A stretch of 64,000 nucleotides of DNA from Myxococcales bacterium (GTDB taxonomy: Bacteria; Myxococcota_A; UBA9160; SMWR01). The DNA lies in NCBI GenBank assembly GCA_022561775.1, contig JADFQO010000004.1, forward strand, positions 55,292 to 119,291, given 5' to 3'. Each line of letters begins with the position of its first letter. The first letter of the stretch is position 1. Shown here piece by piece: positions 16,685 through 26,007 of this stretch. The notes under the pieces were generated by a model, which was given only the letters and a program-made list of their open reading frames with translations, ran no database searches and was not told where the DNA came from. The position numbers and the translations under genes are program-made.

Positions 16685-17588
16685 AAAATCCGGTTCCATA
16701 TTCCTCGTAGGACCGCCCGATCAACGACCAGAGGTGGCCCGCCTGGGTGCACATCCGCAGAACGACGCGTGCCAGAGGCCGCCTACCCCCCAGTGCGGCA
16801 AAAGGGGCAAGCGCCGCGAAGCCGCAAAGCAGAACCACCGCGCGGAGGGCGCGTTTGAGGGCATCACCGGACGCGTTTGAGCGCGCGAGTCGGGAATAGA
16901 CGCAGCCACCCCGAAACGCGCGCTGGGCGAGCCACCCGAGGCGATGCCGCTCGGGAGGTACGAACTCGACGACCCGGGCGTCGTCACACCAGAGGAAGAA
17001 GGCACCCGATCGCAACATGCGCCCGAAGAGTTCCGAGTCCGAACCACCGGTAAGACCGTACGCGGGATCGAAGCTTCGCCCGTCGAAAAGCCGCCGGCGT
17101 ACCAGTGCGTTACTCGTGTACAGATCACCCACATCCAGAGGTTGGCCCGTTGCGTGCCGACGCCGCGCGTAGAAGGTATCGATGTCGAGCCACCCGCGTC
17201 CGGACACTTCGAACCGAGGCAGGACGGGACCAAACGCACCGTCGCAGGGCTCGCGTTCGACCAGCTTCAGATATTCGGAAATCCAGTTTTCGTCCGCGAC
17301 TTCGTCGTCATCGATGAACAGGATCCACTCGCCAGAGGCTTCTGACAGGGCCTGATTGCGAGCGAGGGCGATATTCCGACGCGGCTCAACGCAGTAGTGA
17401 AGCGGTTCGATCGAGCCGGATCGCGATAGCGCGATCGATGCTGCACTCGCATCGCTATCGTTGTCGACGACGATGGTCTCGATCCGGATTCCGATCGGAA
17501 GTTTCAACCGCTCGAGGCTGGCGAGCAGCCGCGATAGACCCTCTGGACGCCGGTAGGTGGCGATGCAGATGGAAACGTCAACGCCCAT
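16671..17588 (-). CDS. Glycosyltransferase family 2 protein
   Basis: 305 residues from ATG 17588, one base after the stop of the sugar transferase gene, so the two are co-translated. The GT-A fold shows VDVSICIATYRRPEGLSRLL, IETIVVDNDSDAS, LARNQALSEASGEWILFIDDDE (the metal-binding D-D-D region) and GLTGGSDSELFGRML. A C-terminal hydrophobic patch (RAVVLLCGFAALAPFAALGG) suggests membrane association. It closely resembles the GT2 proteins at 33421 and 34382 in the same locus (shared RRNIALARN/RRGIPFARN, FIDDDE and GGxDxEFF patterns), pointing to duplication within the locus. Confidence 0.87.
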   Translation of the reverse strand: MGVDVSICIATYRRPEGLSRLLASLERLKLPIGIRIETIVVDNDSDASAASIALSRSGSIEPLHYCVEPRRNIALARNQALSEASGEWILFIDDDEVADENWISEYLKLVEREPCDGAFGPVLPRFEVSGRGWLDIDTFYARRRHATGQPLDVGDLYTSNALVRRRLFDGRSFDPAYGLTGGSDSELFGRMLRSGAFFLWCDDARVVEFVPPERHRLGWLAQRAFRGGCVYSRLARSNASGDALKRALRAVVLLCGFAALAPFAALGGRRPLARVVLRMCTQAGHLWSLIGRSYEEYGTGFSTGR

Positions 17589-17589
17589 T

Positions 17590-18975
17590 TCAAAACGCGC
17601 CACGCCGGGAGAGCACCGCGCCAATGGTGCGCACCATGATCGAAAGATCGTGAGCCAGTGACCGATTGCGGATGTAGTAGAAGTCGTATTGAAGGTTCTC
17701 GTGCATCGGGAGATCCTTGCGACCGAGGATCTGCCACAGTCCCGTGATTCCCGGCTTGACGGACAGCCGCCGTCGCTGCCACTCGTCATAGGTGTCGGCG
17801 ATGAACGGCATCTCGGGCCGTGGGCCGACCAGTGACATTTCTCCCTTGAGCACGTTGAAGAGCTGCGGGAGTTCGTCGAGGCTCGTGACCCTCAGAAAAC
17901 GCCCGAAGGGCGTAATCCGCGAATCGGATGCTTCCGTTGGCGCGACCGCATAGTCTTCGACATCGGCGTACATGGTTCGAAATTTATGAATCTGGAAGAT
18001 CTTTCCGTCGCGACCGACACGCTCATGCCGGAAAATCGCCGGCCCGGGACTCTCGCGAACGATTCTCCGCGCGCACCACAGCATCACCGGGCCGAGCAGA
18101 ATCGAGCCGATGCTGGCTCCGACGATGTCGACCACGCGCTTGATGGGTTCGTAGAACGGGTGAGACCGTTGCTGGCCAAGACGAACCAGCGGAAGATCGT
18201 CGATGAGATCGATGGGAGTGCCCGCCGTCAGCACCTCGAATAGATTGGTCACGACGCGGAAGGTCATACCGAGATCTTCGCAATCGAGAACGATCGAAAG
18301 CATCCGGGTGTGACTCAAGGACGGCATCGCGACGAAAACCTCCTTCACACCTTGCGCGATCGCGATCTCGCGAAGATCGTCGATATGTCCGAGCACTGGA
18401 CGGTTGGCGACATCCTTCCGATCTTCTTCATCCGAATCATCGACGAAGCCAACCACCTGATAACCGATCTCGGGGTGATCCTGGAGCTTTTGGAGCAGAC
18501 GAATCGCAGAGACTCCGGTGCCAGCGATCAGCACCGGCATATCGTGTTCCCCGGAACGGCGCATCCGATCCTCGAGCTTGTGGAACGCAATCCGACTCAC
18601 GCCCTGAAAGACGAAGTTGATGCCGACGCAGGCCAGCACCACGAAGCGCCCGAAATGGAGTTCCCTGAAGAAGAAACTGACCGACGCGACCACCAGCAGC
18701 CCCAATGCCGCACCCCGGAACAGGGTCTGGAATTCCTCCACCAGTGTGGTCATGCGGGTGCTGCCATAGATGCCAAAGACCCAACAGGAAAACATCCACG
18801 GACCGATGACCAGCGGAAGCGCGCGGAAGTAGACATCGAAGGGATTGATCTCGGCGCCGAGCGTGTCGTTCAACGCAAAGCGCAGCCAGTAGGCGCCGAT
18901 CCAACCAATGGACGCGAGGATGGTGTCAGCGAGGATATGAATGCGGCGGATCGCGCTGAGGTCGACTTTCGTCAT
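17590..18975 (-). CDS. Undecaprenyl-phosphate sugar phosphotransferase, WbaP/WcaJ-like (initiates glycan synthesis)
   Basis: 461 residues from ATG 18975; a longer frame adds a low-complexity leader with no family match. The N-terminal half has about four transmembrane segments, then a Rossmann-like domain (MPVLIAGTGVSAIRLLQKL). The C-terminal bacterial sugar transferase domain includes FRHERVGRDGKIFQIHKFRT, TSLDELPQLFNVLKGEMSLV, GPRPEMPF and KPGITGLWQILGR, all hallmarks of polyisoprenyl-phosphate hexose-1-phosphate transferases. The enzyme attaches the first sugar phosphate to undecaprenyl phosphate in the inner membrane. The GT2 gene follows after one base. This step should prime the glycan exported by the ABC transporter at 24.8-26.8 kb. 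Confidence 0.92.
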   Translation of the reverse strand: MTKVDLSAIRRIHILADTILASIGWIGAYWLRFALNDTLGAEINPFDVYFRALPLVIGPWMFSCWVFGIYGSTRMTTLVEEFQTLFRGAALGLLVVASVSFFFRELHFGRFVVLACVGINFVFQGVSRIAFHKLEDRMRRSGEHDMPVLIAGTGVSAIRLLQKLQDHPEIGYQVVGFVDDSDEEDRKDVANRPVLGHIDDLREIAIAQGVKEVFVAMPSLSHTRMLSIVLDCEDLGMTFRVVTNLFEVLTAGTPIDLIDDLPLVRLGQQRSHPFYEPIKRVVDIVGASIGSILLGPVMLWCARRIVRESPGPAIFRHERVGRDGKIFQIHKFRTMYADVEDYAVAPTEASDSRITPFGRFLRVTSLDELPQLFNVLKGEMSLVGPRPEMPFIADTYDEWQRRRLSVKPGITGLWQILGRKDLPMHENLQYDFYYIRNRSLAHDLSIMVRTIGAVLSRRGAF

Positions 18976-19240
18976 CTCTGAATTCAGCTCTCGAGGCGAG
19001 CAGCGGGGAGACGATGGGTTGAACGCGAAGCCCTCACCCTTCGCAAAATCGGTCGGTGAGGGGCTCTCCTTGAGGCAGCGGATGACGCCAACTAGCGGGA
19101 AGCTGGCCGGCAGTCCGGCAGCCGGTGTCGAGTGCGGGCCCAGCGCGTTGCGGAGGTCTCGCGCCGGAGAAGAACTCACTTATTAATCAGCTAGTTACGG
19201 GTTTATTTTGACACTCGCGAGGCTCCGGCGCCGGCCGCGT

Positions 19241-20290
19241 TTAACCCTGCGGCCCGACGCGTCCAGACCGCCGGCGAACCGCGCGCTTCGCGGCGTGCCC
19301 GACCAATCGAGCCCGATTTTTCCAATCGACACAGCGAGCCAGCGGGGAGCCGATGAATCGGGTCAGCGCCGGGCGGCCAGCGGCCAGATTTCGGTAGGCG
19401 GCCGCGAGCCAGAACCGCCCCAGCAGCTGCTCGAAGTCGGGCCGCGGATAGCGTTCGTGCGCCTCGTTCGCGTGGAGGAGTTTTTCCAACCAGCTCCCCG
19501 TATCCGATAGAGGCAGGATTTCGCCGGCGGGCCCACCAGCCGATACCCATCGGTGTATGAACAATTCTTCCTCGGTTGGAGTGAGACCCAACCGGCTCAA
19601 GCGTTCGCGGTGGATCCGCTTCACGGTCGCCTCCTGACCGTCGTGGTGCTGTCGGCTGACACTTCCGGCGTGGGTGCGATAGCGCAGCAGAACCGAAGCG
19701 AGGTTCGCGAGCGGAAAGGCCTCGCTGGCTCGACTCCACAACTCGTAATCCTCGGCGTGCGGATACGCTTCATCGAATTGGAGGCGATGACGAGCGAACG
19801 CGTCACGCCGCATGCACACGGTGGGATGGGAGATCGCGGAGTCGAACAGCAGTCGACAGCGAATCCCCTCCGCGCCCTCCGGATACCGCCACACCGCACC
19901 ATCGACATCTCCGATCGTTACCGCCCACGTACCACAAGCACCGACCGCGGGATTCGCCTCCATGAAGGCGACCTGCCGCTCCAACCGCTCGGGCAGGCTG
20001 ACGTCATCCGCATCCATCCGGGCGACGTATTTTCCCCGGGCCAGCTCCAAGCCACGGTTGAGCGTTCGGATCAGGCGAAGCCTTTCTTCGTTGCGAACGA
20101 GGCGGATCCGCGGATCATCGTAGTTCGCGATGATCTCTATGCTCTTGTCGGTAGATCCATCGTCGATGATCAAAAATTCGAAATCGCGAAAAGTCTGACC
20201 GAGGATGCTCTCGATAGCACCAGCGACGAACGCCTCTCCATCATGGATGGGCATCAGCACGGTGGCCAGCGGCGATGTCCCGGTAACCAT
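19241..20290 (-). CDS. Glycosyltransferase family 2 protein
   Basis: 349 residues from ATG 20290. The GT-A domain shows ATVLMPIHDGEAFVAGAIES, FEFLIIDDGSTDKSIEII, LARGKYVARMDADDVSLPER (the DxD-type metal site) and YPHAEDYELWSRA (the catalytic ED-Y/W region). The product closely resembles the GT2 at 35628 in its first 200 residues. The basic C-terminal tail (KNRARLVGHAAKRAVRRR) could bind membrane. It stands upstream of the WbaP-like gene on the same strand, 265 bp away. Confidence 0.88.
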   Translation of the reverse strand: MVTGTSPLATVLMPIHDGEAFVAGAIESILGQTFRDFEFLIIDDGSTDKSIEIIANYDDPRIRLVRNEERLRLIRTLNRGLELARGKYVARMDADDVSLPERLERQVAFMEANPAVGACGTWAVTIGDVDGAVWRYPEGAEGIRCRLLFDSAISHPTVCMRRDAFARHRLQFDEAYPHAEDYELWSRASEAFPLANLASVLLRYRTHAGSVSRQHHDGQEATVKRIHRERLSRLGLTPTEEELFIHRWVSAGGPAGEILPLSDTGSWLEKLLHANEAHERYPRPDFEQLLGRFWLAAAYRNLAAGRPALTRFIGSPLARCVDWKNRARLVGHAAKRAVRRRSGRVGPQG

Positions 20291-20443
20291 CACAAGTATC
20301 CGTTCACACTGGCATTGGGTACAGGACCGGAACGGGCACCATCGGAAAGCAGCCCTTGAGATGCCACATCCATCCCGGTTCTTTCGATCAGCGCCATGAT
20401 CGCCGCGCCCTAAACCCAATAGACAGCGTGAAACAGCAAGTCA

Positions 20444-21154
20444 TCATGACCGATCACCTCTCGGCCGATTCGTCCGCGAAGGGACGAACCGCATGATGTC
20501 GAACTCAAGCAGAAACTCGTAATAGGGCTTTCGGCTCAAAACGAATTCTCTCACTTCATCAACCGTGGGATAATCATCCTCTCCGATGAAAATTCGCGCG
20601 TCATCAATCAATATGACGTGCCCATCGCTGGGAACCTCACAAATCGCCGACAATTCCTCCATGATTGGAGTCGTCAACGCTCCCCTCGCGGTGATGCCTG
20701 CAGAGTAATGGCCGTCCAGCCAGAAGAGAGATGGCTCCGAGAGGTCTTTGATCAGCTTCGGCAGCAGATCCGCGCTGTCGCCCCAATAGATTTCGATATG
20801 CCGGTCGGATGCAAAGCGCTCATGGGCACCTTCATACAGACTGCGATCAAGTTCTATTGAAATAATCCTCCTGAATTCGCGACTGCATGCATCGACCATT
20901 TCGCCAAAATAGGTTCCCGTTTCGACCAGGGTTCTCGTTCCATACTCGTGGGCGTATCTCTTGACGGTCCGCTGTTTGACGATCGACGGCGGCGGGATGG
21001 GTCGCCCACTGGACTCCCATTGCGCGAGGACCCGGTTATCCTCCCTCTTCCGCTTGCGCGCCAGGACAGCATCTCTATAGAGATTCGTCAGTCCATCTGG
21101 AAGGATCTTGAGTGCTGCATTCTTGAGGTGAGCGACCGGATGTTTCGCCATCAT
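20444..21154 (-). CDS. Putative methyltransferase-like protein of polysaccharide locus
   Basis: 236 residues, ATG start (a second ATG follows immediately). The core contains TLVETGTYFGEMVDAC, a glycine-containing loop resembling SAM motif I, then RRIISIELDRSLYEGA (acidic end of strand 2) and IEIYWGDSADLLPKLI. Next come LFWLDGHYSAG and HVILIDDARIF. This pattern is seen in small class I methyltransferase-like proteins next to glycosyltransferases; specificity is not established. The gene is AT-richer than the flanking GT2 gene and begins a run of such genes up to about 24.8 kb. Confidence 0.65.
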   Translation of the reverse strand: MMAKHPVAHLKNAALKILPDGLTNLYRDAVLARKRKREDNRVLAQWESSGRPIPPPSIVKQRTVKRYAHEYGTRTLVETGTYFGEMVDACSREFRRIISIELDRSLYEGAHERFASDRHIEIYWGDSADLLPKLIKDLSEPSLFWLDGHYSAGITARGALTTPIMEELSAICEVPSDGHVILIDDARIFIGEDDYPTVDEVREFVLSRKPYYEFLLEFDIMRFVPSRTNRPRGDRS

Positions 21155-21270
21155 CTAGATGCCCCTTCGAAGCGCGGCCTCCCGAACCAAAACGCCAGAG
21201 AGTGAGCCAGCAAATTTGCTAGCGGCCGTTCTCCATCAGAAGGCCCCCGATCATCAACGGCCGCATCGGT

Positions 21271-22146
21271 TTACAGTTTCACCCAGTTCGCGGGAAGCAA
21301 ATCGGATGTATCTCGCAGTCCGTCTGCAAACCACTTTTCCGGAGCCACGACGATCTTGTTCCGGTTGGGATTGAGCCATGCTCCCCACCAACTGAAGGAA
21401 CTATTGGCGATGATGTGGTGCGCGCATTGGCTCATCAATCGGAGGTCTTCATAGCCTGCTTCCGGCCCGTTGTGATCGATCACGGTCGCGGAGCCACGGA
21501 ATTCCAGATTTTCCCGAACCCATTCCGGTTCGTCACTGAACAAGAAGAAGACCGGAGTCGACACCCGTTCGCTGATGTAGTCGATGGCTGTGCGATAATA
21601 ATCGAGAGAGCAGACTCCGTGAGTCGCGTTGGCTGCAGGATCCGTCAGGTAATCTCCCCGCCGCACGTGAAGGCTGACCGCAATGCACGAAGCCATCTTC
21701 GCGATGATCTCGGCACTCTGCCCCAGCGGAGGCTTCCTGAAGCTGAATTCCTTCCGCACTCGATCGGTTGAATCGGCAAAATAGCGTTCGCTCTGCCAAT
21801 AGCCTTCCAAGCACGAGCCATCCGGAAGAGACAGAACATCTGGATCAAAGTGAAAATGTCTTTCGGTGGCGGAAGGGTTGGATCTGACGCCAGTCCAGTT
21901 GGGAAGCCAACCCCTGAACCGACTGGGAGCAGGCAATACAAGCGCTGCCACTTCGCTGAGACTCGCAATTTCCGCAGAAAACTGGAACGCGCCCATCTCG
22001 TAGGAGCGCGGGGTACGACAAGCCTGATCTTCCAGCGCTGATAGATCCATCTTCAGTTTGGTTTTCCTCGCGCAAGCTAGTCGCAGGCCGGCAGCGGATT
22101 GAAAAAGCTGATTTCCCAAACCTCCTTTGAGTTTTGTGATAACCAT
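21271..22146 (-). CDS. Alpha-1,2-fucosyltransferase-like glycosyltransferase (GT11)
   Basis: 291 residues from ATG 22146. The N-terminus VITKLKGGLGNQLFQSAAGL is the GDP-fucose fold entry typical of GT11. Residues 160-166 are HVRRGDY, the motif containing the arginine involved in GDP-sugar binding. The later IIANSSFSWWGAWLN and KIVVAPEKWF segments are also diagnostic. Family members transfer L-fucose in alpha-1,2 linkage to galactose. Because a GDP-mannose 3,5-epimerase homologue is encoded 6 kb away, a related GDP-L-hexose such as GDP-L-galactose is a possible donor. It overlaps nothing and follows the methyltransferase gene by 10 bp, so the two are probably in one transcript. Confidence 0.88.
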   Translation of the reverse strand: MVITKLKGGLGNQLFQSAAGLRLACARKTKLKMDLSALEDQACRTPRSYEMGAFQFSAEIASLSEVAALVLPAPSRFRGWLPNWTGVRSNPSATERHFHFDPDVLSLPDGSCLEGYWQSERYFADSTDRVRKEFSFRKPPLGQSAEIIAKMASCIAVSLHVRRGDYLTDPAANATHGVCSLDYYRTAIDYISERVSTPVFFLFSDEPEWVRENLEFRGSATVIDHNGPEAGYEDLRLMSQCAHHIIANSSFSWWGAWLNPNRNKIVVAPEKWFADGLRDTSDLLPANWVKL

Positions 22147-22156
22147 CAGCGGCTCG

Positions 22157-22852
22157 TCAGTGGCACTTCGTGGCAAGCACGTGATAACCGAAGCACAGCA
22201 ATTCTTTCGACTCTTGATCGCGATCACTGAAACGCGCCAACATCCCGATAACGGAGCGCAATGCGTACCGTTCAATTCGAGTCGGTCCAGAACCGGAATA
22301 GCGTTCTCCTACGGAAAGCAAACGCCTTAGTTCCTGAGCCAGGTATTCGAAGTAGTTTCCGTTGGCTTCGATTTCCACAATCTTGAAACCTTGAATCGGA
22401 AGATGGTGTTCATAAAAATAGCGATTGAATCCACTTGCAAAGTGAAATGGAGAGAAATGCGTCAGGCTGAAAAAGGGCGCGGTTAGAATCAATGAGCCGC
22501 CCGGTCTCAGCAAGCGGGTGAACTCTCGTATGGCGGCCAGAGGATCCGGTAAATGCTCTAGCACTTCAACACACATGATCGCGTCAAATGACGCATCCGG
22601 TTCGGGAATCTCCGTAATGTCTCCTACGATATCGAGCCCATCCTGACACCAATCCCCCATTTGCAACCCGCCCTCGTCGCCTCGTCCATCGTATTGAGCG
22701 AAATCCTGTGAGACATAGGTCAAGTGATCACAAAACCGTGAATACTGGCACTCGCCAGCACCGGCATCGAGGATTCGACTGCCGGCAGGGACCGCGGCTA
22801 GGGTATTTTCCAGCCACGCAACGCGCGTCGATTCATTCGTAGTTCCGACCAT
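22157..22852 (-). CDS. Class I SAM-dependent methyltransferase
   Basis: 231 residues from ATG 22852, chosen because AGGAGAGG lies just upstream; an in-frame start at 22876 lacks this. SAM motif I is SRILDAGAGECQYSRF. The acidic and catalytic surroundings are GDITEIPEPDASFDAIMCVE and VLEHLPDPLAAIREFTRLLR, followed by PGGSLILTAPFFS. This matches the UbiE/Coq5-like methyltransferase group common in glycan clusters. Base composition is markedly AT-rich compared with the window average. Confidence 0.85.
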   Translation of the reverse strand: MVGTTNESTRVAWLENTLAAVPAGSRILDAGAGECQYSRFCDHLTYVSQDFAQYDGRGDEGGLQMGDWCQDGLDIVGDITEIPEPDASFDAIMCVEVLEHLPDPLAAIREFTRLLRPGGSLILTAPFFSLTHFSPFHFASGFNRYFYEHHLPIQGFKIVEIEANGNYFEYLAQELRRLLSVGERYSGSGPTRIERYALRSVIGMLARFSDRDQESKELLCFGYHVLATKCH

Positions 22853-22945
22853 CAGTCCTCTCCTGAAAATCACCACTACAGGTCTTCATCACAGCAGGTT
22901 CATCTTCCAGACCAGCCAGGGCGAGAGTCAGCCAAATTGACCGAT

Positions 22946-23767
22946 TCATGCGAAATTCGTCCCGCCGGCCTCAGCCGTTCCATTGGCGCGAGAGAACCAG
23001 AAGCAGCCACAACCGTAGTCTTCCTGGGAAACCCGCTCTTCTGAAGCTCCAACGACCAGCCCTTCGGGTCCGTGCTGCGGAATCAACGCGAACTCGTTCA
23101 ACGTCAGTTCTGGAAACTGCTCAACGATCTGACCGGGTGAATAGACTCGATGCGCATTGAACACCACTCTTGGTTGACCGACGGGCACTACGAATAACAG
23201 ATCTCCTCCGACGCTCAATACCCGCTGGAGTTCACTCATCGCCTTCAAGTCTCCATTTGGATCCAGCGGATCCCCATACCGACCGAGACCAATATGCTCG
23301 ACGACATGCATGCAGGACAGGGAACGGATGGACCGGTCCTCGAATTTCAAATCGGTAACATCTGCAGTGAGAACTTCCAACCCACTCAACTGGAGCTCTG
23401 CTGGGCGAAAATCATAAAATCTCACGGCAGTAAACGCTGAAATTACAGACACGAAAAACAGACTTGAGCCGATGTCCACTTGGAGCTCGGGCTGAATCTG
23501 CTTCAGTATTCGCGCCGCCCACGCGGGGTGATAGACGTAGTGACGGTCGAAATGCGTGAGATCGGTGTCATCATCGATGCAAAGATTGCGATCTTTCCAT
23601 TCCAGGAGGAGCCTTTTCGCCCCGGCCTGCCGCGCGAATTCATCGAACTTTCGCCTGGAATCCGCGATCTTTCTCCGTCGATGAATCTCGGCCTTCGCCC
23701 AGGTCTTGAGCCTGCCGACTGCGAGCACCTTTCCGTGTCTCCGGATCGATTGAAATAGGCTAGCCAT
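22946..23767 (-). CDS. DUF268-type methyltransferase-like protein
   Basis: 273 residues. The middle contains VDIGSSLFFVSVISAFTAVR in place of a normal motif I, then LTADVTDLKFEDRSIRSL and SCMHVVEHIGLGRYGDPLDP. These are followed by GDLKAMSELQRVLSVGGDLL, FVVPVGQPRVVFNAHRVYSP and FALIPQHG, a series characteristic of the DUF268 family associated with surface-glycan loci. A weakly conserved glycine loop suggests that SAM binding should be checked. The protein probably acts in the cytoplasm on a sugar or lipid-linked intermediate. The coding sequence is AT-rich like its neighbours. Confidence 0.75.
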   Translation of the reverse strand: MASLFQSIRRHGKVLAVGRLKTWAKAEIHRRRKIADSRRKFDEFARQAGAKRLLLEWKDRNLCIDDDTDLTHFDRHYVYHPAWAARILKQIQPELQVDIGSSLFFVSVISAFTAVRFYDFRPAELQLSGLEVLTADVTDLKFEDRSIRSLSCMHVVEHIGLGRYGDPLDPNGDLKAMSELQRVLSVGGDLLFVVPVGQPRVVFNAHRVYSPGQIVEQFPELTLNEFALIPQHGPEGLVVGASEERVSQEDYGCGCFWFSRANGTAEAGGTNFA

Positions 23768-23923
23768 TATCGCTGTCTGACTCCGAAACCGTCGAACACA
23801 AATTTTACGATTCGAACTTCACCGGATCGAGAGCAACTTAATTCTGCGTCATCGTGCGAATTTAGCTTTTCGATAAAGCGAAACATGATTATCCCGGCGT
23901 AATTTCAGATTGATTGACTGCGA

Positions 23924-24793
23924 TCACGCGTGCCCCAGAAATGTTCTCAACCGATTCAGTTCTCGATATCCAAGATATTTATATGGCTGACGGAGGATTG
24001 ACCGGGTGTTTTTGTCGGTAGCATAATATCCACCGCTGTTTCCGGAAGTCATGCTTTGGATCTCTACCAGAGTCTCATCTTCGTACTCCAATTCGAGAAA
24101 ATCCAGTAGGCGCAACGTCTCCGCGAGTGGGTCCCGACACAGGTCTTCGAAACGAATACGGGTCACCCGATCATCCTCAGAAGCCCAGATCTCGAGGAAC
24201 TGACAGATGAACTCCGTCGCTGCGGCCTGACGAAAGAGTTCAGTGGTGAACATGTGTGGCCGGCGATAATATTTCGCGACCGCAGGGCGAAGCCTCCCCA
24301 GCGCACGGTCCATCAGGGTGTCATTACTCCCACCGGTGAGATAGTTGGCGATGAATTTGTACTCTTGTACGAGATAACAGCGATCCTTAGGCGAATTCCC
24401 GAAGAAGTAGCTGTCCAGCGTACGCGAGGTTTCGCGAAGAATGACGACTGCCCGCCAGTCCTCCAGCCCGGAGACGATCTCTCGATAGGCCAGAAGAGAA
24501 TGGATGTCCTTGACCAATAGAATCTCAGCGTTCGGGTCGTTCCGCTCGATTCGATAGGCGTGATCTTCAGAAAATGGAGACTTACCAGCACTCAATTCAA
24601 CAATTGCGTCTCGAACCCGAGTGGCCGTCACGACATCTCGAGGCTCCACCATGAAGACGGGACTCGGAATCCGATCTGCGATCCCCGGACAGAGCTCACT
24701 CACGAACCGGGTTGAGGAAGACGTGAGGGCCAGCAACCTCCCCAGCAGGGTGGTGCCACTCCGCCCGATACCAAACACAAATCGATACCGCAT
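23924..24793 (-). CDS. Sulfotransferase family protein
   Basis: 289 residues. The N-terminal P-loop-like 5'-phosphosulphate motif is FVFGIGRSGTTLLGRLL. Later VVILRETSRTLDSYF matches the 3'-phosphate-binding RxxxxxxxS region of PAPS-dependent sulfotransferases. RIRFEDLCRDPLAETLRLLD is the conserved YEDL-like element near the C-terminus. It would transfer a sulfo group to a sugar in the exported glycan. It sits five bases after the ABC ATPase gene on the same strand, so it is likely co-transcribed with the exporter. A PAPS supply gene is not in the window. Confidence 0.8.
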   Translation of the reverse strand: MRYRFVFGIGRSGTTLLGRLLALTSSSTRFVSELCPGIADRIPSPVFMVEPRDVVTATRVRDAIVELSAGKSPFSEDHAYRIERNDPNAEILLVKDIHSLLAYREIVSGLEDWRAVVILRETSRTLDSYFFGNSPKDRCYLVQEYKFIANYLTGGSNDTLMDRALGRLRPAVAKYYRRPHMFTTELFRQAAATEFICQFLEIWASEDDRVTRIRFEDLCRDPLAETLRLLDFLELEYEDETLVEIQSMTSGNSGGYYATDKNTRSILRQPYKYLGYRELNRLRTFLGHA

Positions 24794-24798
24794 GAAGC

Positions 24799-26007
24799 TT
24801 AGACCCTCTCCCAGATTCCTGGGATGAACGCCCCGATTTGATCCCGCTGCCTAGCGAGATACGGCTGGATCAAGGGATCGCTCACGCCTACGTCCGATAG
24901 GGAAAAAATCAGCACATTCTCGGCAAAATAGATCGCTTCCAATCCTCGGGAGATCCCCAACGCCAACGAGTAGTTGCCGGGCGGGAGATGATGTCCTGGA
25001 ATGCGGATCGAGAGCCTCGGATTTCCGGCGTCCAGGTTGTCGATGACACTTCGAGAGGTCAAGAGGCGCGCGCCCAACGAATTGTAGATCCCAAGCCCGA
25101 TGCTGATGGTTTCGAAAGAGCGTGCGAGAGATAGGGATAAATCGAAGCGCATCGGTTTGTCGAAGCCGGGTTCCTGCGCCGCTTCATTGAAGCGAATCGA
25201 TCGGATGCGAAATTGAGCGTCGCTGGTAAAGAGATTCTCTGCTGCTGCTCGCTGATTTCCAGACGACAGGTAGGCGGCCACGACTCGGGCGGTTTCTTCA
25301 TCCGCGACCAGTTTGCCATCAGCGAGCAGGATCGATCGAGAAGTGAGCTGCTGCACGGCCGCCATATTGTGACTCACGAAGAGAACCGTCCGGCCGCCCG
25401 TGGTCACTTCTGCGATCTTTCCCAGACACTTTTTCTGGAAAACAGAATCTCCCACAGCCAACACCTCATCGACCAGCAGGATTTCGGGTTCCAGGTGCGC
25501 GGCGACTGCGAACGCGAGCCGAACGTACATGCCCGACGAGTAACGCTTGACGGGCATGTCCAGGAATTTTTCCACCTCGGCGAAGGCTACGATCTCGTCG
25601 AATTTGGCTTTGATTTCCTCGCGTCGCATACCCAGGATGGCACCGTTCATGTAGATGTTTTCTCGACCCGAGAGCTCCGGATGAAAGCCGGTGCCGACTT
25701 CGAGCAGGCTGGCCACACGCCCGCGGAGCCGGATCCGGCCCTCGGTAGGTGGCGTGATGCGCGACAGGATCTTCAATAGGGTGCTCTTGCCGGCGCCGTT
25801 TCTGCCGATGATTCCGACCACTTCTCCTTCCGCGACATCGAACGACACGTCCTTGAGCGCCCAGAAGTGATCTTCGGCGCGGCCCTTGATCGGATTCTGG
25901 GGCCCCCTCCCAATCCGTACGCAGTGCATGATGGCGTCTCGCAACGTGTCGTGTCGGATGCTCTGCCCGAGCCGGTAGCGCTTTCCGATGCCTTCTACGT
26001 GAATCAT
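24799..26007 (-). CDS. Polysaccharide ABC exporter ATP-binding protein, Wzt-like
   Basis: 402 residues. Walker A is GRNGAGKST (68-76), the ABC signature is YSSGMYVRLAFA, Walker B is EILLVDEVLAVGD, and the switch histidine is in VLFVSHN. About 150 C-terminal residues follow the ATPase with beta-rich sequence, such as FDKPMRFDLSLSLARSFETI. This is like the Wzt carbohydrate-binding domain that recognises the capped O-antigen end before export. The start codon directly abuts the stop of the permease gene. With the permease it moves undecaprenyl-linked glycan across the inner membrane. The C-terminal domain suggests that a terminal modification (methyl or sulfo) signals export. Confidence 0.92.
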   Translation of the reverse strand: MIHVEGIGKRYRLGQSIRHDTLRDAIMHCVRIGRGPQNPIKGRAEDHFWALKDVSFDVAEGEVVGIIGRNGAGKSTLLKILSRITPPTEGRIRLRGRVASLLEVGTGFHPELSGRENIYMNGAILGMRREEIKAKFDEIVAFAEVEKFLDMPVKRYSSGMYVRLAFAVAAHLEPEILLVDEVLAVGDSVFQKKCLGKIAEVTTGGRTVLFVSHNMAAVQQLTSRSILLADGKLVADEETARVVAAYLSSGNQRAAAENLFTSDAQFRIRSIRFNEAAQEPGFDKPMRFDLSLSLARSFETISIGLGIYNSLGARLLTSRSVIDNLDAGNPRLSIRIPGHHLPPGNYSLALGISRGLEAIYFAENVLIFSLSDVGVSDPLIQPYLARQRDQIGAFIPGIWERV

